Positions 58,017 through 64,000 of a stretch of DNA of 64,000 nt are shown piece by piece. The position numbers and the translations under genes were made by a program. The notes beneath the pieces are model-generated. The model was given only the letters and a program-made list of their open reading frames with translations. It did not search any database and was not told the DNA's origin. Every line of letters starts with the position of its first letter. Position 1 is the first letter of the stretch. The stretch is from Gordonibacter urolithinfaciens (lineage in GTDB: Bacteria; Actinomycetota; Coriobacteriia; Coriobacteriales; Eggerthellaceae), in the NCBI RefSeq assembly GCF_900199375.1, contig NZ_LT900217.1:2728001-2792000 (forward strand), in the 5' to 3' direction.

Positions 58017-59546
58017 ATGCTGTGCGACATCCGCCTGCTGCTATGGCTGCGCGCCCGGCATGCGCGCACGGCTCTCGTGCGGCTCGTCCACGCTGGCGGC
58101 ACCGACCTCGTGGAGGACCGCAGTCCAGGGGAGCGCGCCTACCAGCTGTACCTGGCGGCCATCGCGGCGGTGTGGGCGGCGCTCATGTGGGCGGCCCTGC
58201 TGGACGCCACGGCGGCGGCATTCGCCGCGGTCGGGCCGGCATCGTCGGCCATGGCGCTGGCATTGGGCCTGCTGGCGCCTGTTGCCGTGCTCGCGTGGGC
58301 GGCGGTGCGGGCGCTGCGCATGTCGCCGGTGAAGCTGGCGCGCGCCGACATGCCCTTCGTCGCGGCGGGACCCTTGGGCATGCGCGCCATCGCGGGTATG
58401 GGCTGCGCCTCCTCCATGCTCGCGGGCGCCGCGGCCGGGGCGCTGGCGGGGTACGTGCTGGGCGTGGGGCTTGAAAGCGGGCTGGGGGCGTTCGCGCCGC
58501 CGGCGGCCTGCGCGCTGGCCGCCGCGCTGCTGGTCGCGGCGGCGGTGGGCGGCGCGTGGCTCCTGGGCGCGGCGCGGCTCGCCTGCCCGCGCGCCGTCCG
58601 GCGCCGGGGAACCGTCGCCCTGGCGCTCGCGGCCGTTGCGGCGGTCCTCGGCGCCGCCGCGCTCGCGCTGGGCGTCCCGCCGGCCGCCTTCGCCCCTGGC
58701 GGCCCCGGCACGGCCGTCGCCTGCGCGGCGGGCATCGCCGCCTGCGCGGCCGAGGGCGGCCTGCTGGCACTGCTGGCCCCGCGCATCGACCGGACGGCCG
58801 TCATCGTGGAGAACGCGCTCTACGCCGACTTGCAGCCGTTCGGCCCCTTCTCGCCGCTCGACCCGCAGGCTGTCACCGACTACCGGCGCCGCCGCAAGCT
58901 GGCCGCCCGGCTCGCGCGCGGGGTGCGCTTCCGCCTGCCTCTCGCCTTCGGCGCCGGCGTCCTCGTGTCGCGCGCGGCGCTCTCGCACCTGCGCCAGTAC
59001 GGCGGCCTGCCCAGCCTGCTGGCGTTCGGCGCGAGCGCGGCGCCGCTCGGCGTGCTCGCGCTTGCGGGCGCCGGCGGCCCGGTGACGTTCCTGTTCTGGC
59101 TGGCGGCGCTCGTCATGTTCCCGCAGGGCGCGCGCGAGGCCACGCGCGCGTTCCGCGACGACCTACGCGTGCGCCTCGTGCGCGACCGGCTGCCCTTCGG
59201 GACGCTCTCGCTGCTCGCGCTGGACTCGCTCCCGGGCCTCGCCGTGGCGAGCGCGGTATCGTGCGCGGTCGTGGCGCTCGTGCTGCCGGCGGGCTTCCCG
59301 CTGGCAGCGGGGCTGGCGCTGGCCGTGCTCGTGAACGCCGCCGCCGTGCTCTGCTGCGGCCTGGACGCCGTGCGCCTGTTCCCGGGCGGACCGCAGCCGT
59401 TCTACGAGGCGGGCGCCCTCGTGCTCGTGGCTGCGACGGGCGCGCTGTCGCTTGCGGGCTCGCCGCCGCTCACCGTGGCCGGTGCCGCCGCCGTGTGCGC
59501 AGCCGTGGCGGCCGTGGTGCGCGGCGGCGCGGAGCGTGCCCGCTGA
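58017..59546 (+). CDS. Large ABC-type membrane protein
   Basis: 509 aa with about twelve or more hydrophobic segments, very Ala/Gly/Leu-rich. There is no ATPase motif. It begins MLCDIRLLLWLRARHARTALVRLVHAGG, a start common to actinobacterial ABC-2-like permeases, and has a central soluble stretch (DRTAVIVENALYADLQPFGPFSPLDPQAVTDYRRRRKL). It is the presumed channel partner of the ATPase encoded 4 bases upstream. The family cannot be named further. Confidence 0.75.
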   Translation: MLCDIRLLLWLRARHARTALVRLVHAGGTDLVEDRSPGERAYQLYLAAIAAVWAALMWAALLDATAAAFAAVGPASSAMALALGLLAPVAVLAWAAVRALRMSPVKLARADMPFVAAGPLGMRAIAGMGCASSMLAGAAAGALAGYVLGVGLESGLGAFAPPAACALAAALLVAAAVGGAWLLGAARLACPRAVRRRGTVALALAAVAAVLGAAALALGVPPAAFAPGGPGTAVACAAGIAACAAEGGLLALLAPRIDRTAVIVENALYADLQPFGPFSPLDPQAVTDYRRRRKLAARLARGVRFRLPLAFGAGVLVSRAALSHLRQYGGLPSLLAFGASAAPLGVLALAGAGGPVTFLFWLAALVMFPQGAREATRAFRDDLRVRLVRDRLPFGTLSLLALDSLPGLAVASAVSCAVVALVLPAGFPLAAGLALAVLVNAAAVLCCGLDAVRLFPGGPQPFYEAGALVLVAATGALSLAGSPPLTVAGAAAVCAAVAAVVRGGAERAR

Positions 59547-59707
59547 CGCGCGGGCGGGGGAGCGCCGCCCGCGTGCGCCGCCTTGGCGCGCTGCCAACGC
59601 ACCGTCCGCGCGGGTCGATAGCTGATCGAAACAGTTATTTGACCTGCGAAATCATGGTGCGAGCCGTTACGTGAAATCCACGGTCTGTTCGCTTGTGCGC
59701 CGTCCGA

Positions 59708-59728
59708 TAGTATGCGAACATGCGTTCT
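59708..59728 (+). promoter_or_regulatory. -10 box and SOS box overlapping the start of the Y-family polymerase
   Basis: TAGTAT (59708-59713) is followed by CGAACATGCGTTC (59715-59727), a match to the Gram-positive LexA box CGAAC-N4-GTTC. The ATG at 59720 lies inside the box, 6 bases after the -10, implying a leaderless, LexA-repressed mRNA. Confidence 0.6.
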
Positions 59729-61213
59729 TCTAAAGAGATTCGGAGCAGGAGGCCGACGGCGGGCGCGGCCTCTGCAGGCGTGCGGAAAGCGGGCGAGGTC
59801 ATGGTGGATGCGGTGCGGCGGGAGGCCGGGGGCGACTCGCAAAAGCGGGCGCAGGTGCAGGAGCAGGCGCGGCTACGACCGCAGGAGCGGGCGCGCCCGC
59901 AGCCGCAGCAGCGGTCGTGCAACCGGGGGCCCGTGCAGGAGCGCAACCGGCGGCGCGTGATCTTCCACTCGGACATGAACGCGTTCTACGCGAGCGCCGA
60001 GCAGGCCGAGCGCCCGGAGCTGCGTGGGGTGCCGCTCGTGGTGGGCGGGCACGAGGAGCGCCGCCACGGCATCGTGCTGGCGAAGAGCGCGCAGGCGAAG
60101 GCGGCGGGCATCGTGACGGGCGAGGCGCTGTGGTCGGCGCGCGAGAAGTGCCCGGGGCTCGTGGTGGTGCCGCCGCGCTACGACGTGTACCAGAAGTACT
60201 CGCGCCTGGCGCGCCGGATATACTACCAGTACACCGACCTCGTGGAGCCGTTCGGCCTCGACGAGGCGTGGCTCGACCTCACGGGCGCGCTCGCGCTGTC
60301 CAGCCGCAGCGCGCTCGACGTGGCGCGCGAGATCAGCCAGCGGGTGAAGGACGAGCTGGGCTGCACGGTGTCCATCGGCGTGTCGTGGAACAAGATATTC
60401 GCGAAGTTCGGCAGCGACTACGAGAAGCCGGACGCCATCACGGCCGTCACGCCGGAGAACTACCGCGGCCTCGTGTGGCCGGCCCCCGCCGACGAGCTTC
60501 TGTACGTGGGCGGCGCCACGCGCGCCAAGCTGCACTCGTCGGGCATCGACACCGTCGGCGACTTGGCCTGCGCCTCGCCCGAGCTGCTGCGTCGGCGGCT
60601 GGGGAAGGTGGGCGGCATCCTGCGCACGTTCGCGCGCGGCGAGGACGCGACCCCGGTGAAGCCCTACGACGCGGCAAGGAACGAGGTGGACTGCACCGTG
60701 AAGAGCTTCGGCAACGGGCTCACCGCGCCGCACGACATCGCGTGCGAGGCCGACGCGCGGGCGCTCATATGGCTGCTGGCGGAATCGGTGGCGCAGCGGC
60801 TGCGCGAGGCGCGGTTCCGCGCGCGCACGGTGTCCATCGGCGTGCGCGACGCGGCCGACCTGTCCAGCTACGGGCGGCAGGTCACGCTGCCGCGCGCGAC
60901 GAACGTGACGGGGCACATCGCGCAGGCGGCCTGGAACCTGCTGGTGGCAAACGAGCCGCTGGACGAGACGCGGCCCCTGCGCGGCCTGCACGTGCGCGCC
61001 TCGGGCCTGGTGCCCGTGGACGCGCCCGAGCAGCTGGAGCTGCCCTTCGACGCACGCCGGCGCGTGCTGGAGGACCTGGACGAGGCCGTGGACGAGCTGC
61101 GCCGCCGCTTCGGCAACACGTGCATCCAGCGCGGGACCGAGCTGCTGGACGAGAGCCTGCTGGAGCTGGACGTCAAGCGCGACAACGTGGTGCACCCGGT
61201 GGGGTACTTCTAG
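59720..61213 (+). CDS. Y-family DNA polymerase (DinB/UmuC-like)
   Basis: 497 aa. Translesion polymerase with catalytic Asp85 in FHSDMNAFYAS and Asp181-Glu182 in GLDEAWLDLTG. Helix-hairpin-helix thumb and little-finger domains follow (ELLYVGGATRAKLHSSGIDTVGDLA; LRGLHVRASGLV). The C-terminal LPFDARRRVLEDLDEAVDELRRRFG is typical of the UmuC/ImuB-like branch. The first ~75 residues are an Arg/Gln-rich extension. If the leaderless start is wrong, the ATG at 59801 is an alternative. The SOS box at the start indicates damage-induced expression. Confidence 0.88.
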   Translation: MRSSKEIRSRRPTAGAASAGVRKAGEVMVDAVRREAGGDSQKRAQVQEQARLRPQERARPQPQQRSCNRGPVQERNRRRVIFHSDMNAFYASAEQAERPELRGVPLVVGGHEERRHGIVLAKSAQAKAAGIVTGEALWSAREKCPGLVVVPPRYDVYQKYSRLARRIYYQYTDLVEPFGLDEAWLDLTGALALSSRSALDVAREISQRVKDELGCTVSIGVSWNKIFAKFGSDYEKPDAITAVTPENYRGLVWPAPADELLYVGGATRAKLHSSGIDTVGDLACASPELLRRRLGKVGGILRTFARGEDATPVKPYDAARNEVDCTVKSFGNGLTAPHDIACEADARALIWLLAESVAQRLREARFRARTVSIGVRDAADLSSYGRQVTLPRATNVTGHIAQAAWNLLVANEPLDETRPLRGLHVRASGLVPVDAPEQLELPFDARRRVLEDLDEAVDELRRRFGNTCIQRGTELLDESLLELDVKRDNVVHPVGYF

Positions 61214-61365
61214 GTTCCGCCGTTCTCCGAACGGCGGAACGAGCCGACGCTGCGGCCGGCCGTGGCACCCGGCCTTCGCGCGATCCCGGGGGCTCGCGTA
61301 CCGAAGTACGCTTCGCCCCCGCGATCCCGCGAATTCCGGGCACCACGGCCGCCCTCGCTGACTTG
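61214..61365. repeat. Intergenic element of family 2 (copy b)
   Basis: Starts TTCCGCCGTTCT with a perfect hairpin CCGCCGTTCTCCGAACGGCGG-type head (arms CCGCCGTT/AACGGCGG) and ends near GCCCTCGCTGACTT. It shares both ends and an early CGCTGCGG run with copy a at 15174. No gene seen. Confidence 0.5.
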
Positions 61366-61480
61366 CTACGCCAACCTGGACGGCTTGGCAGCCGGACCGG
61401 CGCGGTAAAGTTCGCGCTTCGCGCGAATCGGCGGGGGCGAACAAGGGGGAGCGAACAAGGGGGAGGAGGCGCGAGGGCGC

Positions 61481-61801
61481 ATGGTGCGGGGCATTGCGGG
61501 CAGGCGGAAGCGGTACGTGGAGGTGGAGGCCGAGTTCCTGGCGGACGGCACCGTCGTGCCGCGCGCCGTGGCGTGGCACGACGGGCGGCGCTTCCCCGTG
61601 CGCGCCGTGCTGGGGCGGCGGCGGTGCGCCTCGCTCAAGGTGGGCGGCGAGGGCGTGCGCTACGACGTGGTGGTGGGGAACTCCCACACGTTCCTGTTCC
61701 ACGAGGACCCGCGCTGGTTCGTGGAGGAGATCGTGCCCGAGCTGCCGCCCGAGGATGCTGGGGCGTCCGCACGGTGCGGCGACGGAGCCTTCGGGGCATG
61801 A
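61481..61801 (+). CDS. Small conserved protein, paralogue of the protein encoded at 26031
   Basis: 106 aa, unrecognised. Basic start (MVRGIAGRRKRYVEVEAEFLADG), WHDGRRFPVRAVLG, VRYDVVVGNSHTFLFHEDPRWFVEEIVPE, then a polar tail. The core matches the 96-aa protein at 26031. GAGGAGG lies 11 bases upstream. It follows the SOS-box polymerase on the same strand after a repeat element, so a DNA-damage link is possible but not shown. Confidence 0.7.
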   Translation: MVRGIAGRRKRYVEVEAEFLADGTVVPRAVAWHDGRRFPVRAVLGRRRCASLKVGGEGVRYDVVVGNSHTFLFHEDPRWFVEEIVPELPPEDAGASARCGDGAFGA

Positions 61802-61814
61802 TGCGCGCCCGTGT

Positions 61815-61842
61815 CGGCCGTCCCTTCGTCCAAGGACGGCCG
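61815..61842. terminator. Hairpin after the small conserved gene
   Basis: CGGCCGTCC (61815-61823) pairs with GGACGGCCG (61834-61842), with a further CTT/AAG extension. It lies 14 bases after the stop. No T-run. Confidence 0.55.
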
Positions 61843-61971
61843 GCGGATGTCGGCGCCGGCGTGGGTGCCGATGGGGCGTGCCGATGGGACGGGGGCTCCG
61901 ATGGGCGACGGCATCGGTTTCCGCTAGAATGGTGCGAATCGACCGGGCGGAAGCATGCGAAAGGAACAGCC

Positions 61972-63159
61972 ATGGACATCGAAGAGATCGAGCCGCAGGG
62001 GCGCGCGCCCGAGCTGGTGGGCCGGCTGGCGCAGGTGTGGGAGCGCTCCGTGCGCGCCACGCACGGGTTCCTCTCCGAGGACGATATCGCGGGCCTGCGC
62101 CCGGAGGTGGCCGCGGGCCTCGCTGCCGTCGGGCGCCTTGCGGTAGCCTGGCAGGATGGCGCCGCCGTGGGCTTCGCCGGCGCCCAGGACAGCCATCTGG
62201 AGATGCTGTTCGTGGACGATGCCGCGCGCGGCGCCGGTGTGGGCGGCGCGCTGCTCGCCCATGCCGTCAAGCGTTGGGGCGTGCGCACGCTCGACGTGAA
62301 CGAGCAGAACCCGCTGGCCGCGGGCTTCTACGAGCGTGCGGGCTTCGTCGTGGTCGGCCGCTCGCCCGTCGACGGCGCGGGCCACCCTTTCCCGCTGCTG
62401 CATATGCGCCTCGGGCTGGCGGGGGAGGCGGGTGTTCCCGGGACGGCCGGGGGCTCGACCCGGTCGCCCGCGAGCCCGCCTGCCCAGGGTGCCGGTTTGC
62501 CGGGATCGTCCGTACCGTCCCGCAAGGCCGCGGCCCGCGCCGCATCCGCATCCGCCGGCGGTGCCTGGTTCGACAGCGCCGACCCGGCGCTCATGCGCGA
62601 CCATATCCGCGCCTGCGAGGTCATGGCGCGCTTCAACGCGCAGCAGGGCATGCTGGACGCCGACCGCATGAAGATGCTGCACGGCTTCCTGGGCGCCGTG
62701 GGCGAGGGCTCCTCGCTTTCGACGGGCGCGCAGGTGGACTACGGCTACAACCTGTTTTTGGGAAGGAACTGCTTCTTCAACTTCAACTGCACGTTCCTGG
62801 ACGGCGCGCCCATCACGTTCGGCGACGACGTGGGGGTGGGGCCGGGCTGCTCGTTCGTCACGCCGCTGCACCCGCTGCTCGCCCGCGAGCGCGCCCGTTG
62901 CGAGGACGCCGGCGGCACCGGGCACGTGTGGGAGCGGAGCCTGCCCATCACGGTGGAGAGCGGCGTGTGGATCGCGGCGAACGTGACCGTGAACGCGGGC
63001 GTGACCATCGGCGAGGGCGCCGTCATCGGCTCCGGCAGCGTGGTGACGAGGGACATCCCGCCCCGCACGCTGGCCTACGGCAATCCCTGCCGCCCCGTGC
63101 GCGCGATCACCGAAGCCGAAAGCGTCGCCGATGCCCTCGCCGAAGCCGGCCTGGTCTGA
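61972..63159 (+). CDS. GNAT acetyltransferase fused to hexapeptide (maltose/galactoside-type) acetyltransferase
   Basis: 395 aa. Residues ~1-148 are a GNAT N-acetyltransferase (LEMLFVDDAARGAGVGGALLAHAVKRWG is the acetyl-CoA loop, NEQNPLAAGFYERAGF the C-terminal strand). A ~50-residue Ser/Ala/Gly linker follows. From ~203 comes a Maa/LacA-type left-handed beta-helix (MARFNAQQGMLDADRMKMLHGFLG, NLFLGRNCFFNFNCTFLDGAPITFGDDVGVGPG, VWIAANVTVNAGVTIGEGAVIGSGSVVT). GAAAGGAA precedes the ATG; TAGAAT at 61925-61930 may be its -10. The frame is continuous, so this is a true two-enzyme fusion as sequenced. Confidence 0.85.
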   Translation: MDIEEIEPQGRAPELVGRLAQVWERSVRATHGFLSEDDIAGLRPEVAAGLAAVGRLAVAWQDGAAVGFAGAQDSHLEMLFVDDAARGAGVGGALLAHAVKRWGVRTLDVNEQNPLAAGFYERAGFVVVGRSPVDGAGHPFPLLHMRLGLAGEAGVPGTAGGSTRSPASPPAQGAGLPGSSVPSRKAAARAASASAGGAWFDSADPALMRDHIRACEVMARFNAQQGMLDADRMKMLHGFLGAVGEGSSLSTGAQVDYGYNLFLGRNCFFNFNCTFLDGAPITFGDDVGVGPGCSFVTPLHPLLARERARCEDAGGTGHVWERSLPITVESGVWIAANVTVNAGVTIGEGAVIGSGSVVTRDIPPRTLAYGNPCRPVRAITEAESVADALAEAGLV

Positions 63160-63218
63160 AGCATTGCCGGCAGGGCGGTGCGGTGCGGCGGCGGGGGCGA
63201 ATGCAGAACCGCCCCTTT

Positions 63219-63394
63219 CTGCACGTTTTTCACCAGATTATTGCGTTTTGGGGCGGCTGCGTCCTCTCGGCGAGCCGTCGGCCCGCCGTCCTCGTGTCTC
63301 TTGGCCGGCGTTTCCCCTGTTCGCGAGTTTCGGACTTGCGCAGAAGCCGTCCGCGGGGGGATGTGCGTGCAACATTCCGGTAAATAGTGTGCAA
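63219..63394. repeat. Intergenic element B, diverged relative of element A
   Basis: The left end CTGCACGTTTTTCACCAG differs from element A at 2 of 18 bases. The right end CCGGTAAATAGTGTGCAA (63377-63394) matches the inverse repeat at 14 of 18. The internal CGTTTCCCCTG-TCGCG core and a GACTTG...AGCC run are also shared. Confidence 0.65.
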
Positions 63395-63700
63395 AAAACC
63401 GCTGCCGGCGATGCTCCTTAATCGCTGAACATTATTTATTGACGATTGCTCAATAATGGAAGCCGAGTTCCGGACCATTCCGGGCCGTTTATTCGACGAG
63501 GCGTCGTGGCGCAAGGCGGGCTCTCGCGGTTGCATGGTCCGAGCCGTGAAGGCGGCTTGACCGCATGGGCGAGCGAGGGCCGAGTCCCGGGTTCGCCCGC
63601 GCCGGGAGCGCGCGGGCTGCCATGGCCTGCACGGCAGAGGGTGCGCGAATTGTGGAGAAAATGTACGACGCAGGTAACTTCTCTTGCCCGCGAATTCATG

Positions 63701-63718
63701 TTAGCTTAATCTAACTTA
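63701..63718. promoter_or_regulatory. DtxR/IdeR-like box
   Basis: TTAGCTTAATCTAACTTA matches the actinobacterial iron box TTAGGTTAGGCTAACCTA at about 14 of 18 positions. It would control a gene to the right of the window. Confidence 0.45.
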
Positions 63719-63855
63719 CATCGAAAGCGCAACGGAACGGCGCAGGCGAACTCGGAGCGGCTCGGCCGCTGGCAGCCTGCGGGAACGGCTTTCGACCATC
63801 GTCCGCCGACCCGGCGGCGGAGGCTCCTCTCGTCTGGCCATCCGCCGCACCTCCT

Positions 63856-63888
63856 AGCGGAGGGAAGATCCCCCCTCTTCCCTCCGCT
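63856..63888. terminator. 13-bp hairpin near the right end
   Basis: AGCGGAGGGAAGA (63856-63868) pairs perfectly with TCTTCCCTCCGCT (63876-63888), followed by TCTCCTGTTTTG. Confidence 0.5.
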
Positions 63889-64000
63889 TCTCCTGTTTTG
63901 AAGCGAAATAGCCGGCGGCGGCTCGGCAGCAGGTCTGCCGTCCGGGCGGCGCATCCCTGTTGCGAAAGCGCGGGCGGTCGGCAGAAGGCGGGAGGAGCCT

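Larger units (their letters stand above)
63160..64000. other. Non-coding right end of window
   Basis: No convincing gene in 841 bases. It holds element B (63219-63394), an AT-rich stretch with promoter-like TTGACG near 63437, a DtxR-like box (63701-63718) and a 13-bp hairpin (63856-63888). The open frame at 63446-63709 has no ribosome site or protein-like composition. Confidence 0.5.

Noticed and set aside
59917-63159. Single 1080-aa frame over polymerase and acetyltransferase
   Set aside because: The first two thirds are out of frame with the clear polymerase gene. The real start at 61972 has a good ribosome site.
63446-63709. Possible 87-aa gene at the right end
   Set aside because: No Shine-Dalgarno, composition is like translated intergenic DNA, and it ends inside the DtxR-like box.

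Overview
The window is GC-rich, densely coded chromosomal DNA. It most resembles an anaerobic gut actinobacterium of the Coriobacteriia, family Eggerthellaceae (Eggerthella or Gordonibacter type). This rests on the combination of cytoplasmic DMSO-reductase-family molybdoenzymes with small ferredoxins and dedicated transporters, a LuxR regulator fused to a 12-helix transporter-like domain, a two-subunit class I fumarase, and many nitroreductase and Fe-S proteins. The genus is inferred; no marker gene decides it.

Layout. 0-16.3 kb is housekeeping: topA, mdh, a ferredoxin-nitroreductase fusion, fumarase alpha/beta, tmk-holB-ricT, pncB, two DegV proteins, a degenerate beta-hydroxyacid dehydrogenase relative and a PflA-like radical SAM protein. 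16.4-20.5 kb (minus strand) has a DUF362 ferredoxin protein and a two-gene radical SAM/DNA-repair-type operon whose promoter carries two SOS-box-like sites. A tRNA-Thr follows at 20.5 kb. 20.8-26.9 kb has a membrane protein, a TetR plus ABC exporter operon, an ArsR-nitroreductase pair, a small orphan protein and crcB behind a fluoride riboswitch.

26.9-40.8 kb is the metabolic core: a membrane LuxR regulator divergent from an MFS transporter, then two parallel modules of [molybdoenzyme, 4Fe-4S ferredoxin, MFS transporter]. Between them sit a trigger-factor-like chaperone and two small zinc-ribbon proteins. The arrangement resembles the catechol-dehydroxylase loci of gut Eggerthellaceae, but the substrate cannot be read from sequence.

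40.9-49.5 kb holds a VanZ-like protein, pyrE, a nitroreductase/HxlR pair, and a lantibiotic-immunity-type ABC exporter with its two-component system. 49.6-59.5 kb is accessory and regulator-rich: DJ-1/PfpI with a WYL regulator, an XRE/membrane pair with duplicated operators, a methyltransferase, PadR/DUF1048, a type III (ToxIN/AbiQ-like) toxin-antitoxin locus, an EamA transporter, a large XRE regulator and an ABC exporter. 59.7-63.2 kb has an SOS-box-associated Y-family polymerase, a paralogue of the small orphan protein, and a GNAT/hexapeptide acetyltransferase fusion. The last 0.8 kb is non-coding and holds a repeat element and a DtxR-like box.

The most interesting items are the ToxIN locus (promoter, three 38-bp antitoxin repeats, terminator, toxN), the twin molybdoenzyme modules with a private chaperone, the twin SOS boxes on the radical SAM operon, and several families of intergenic inverted repeats.
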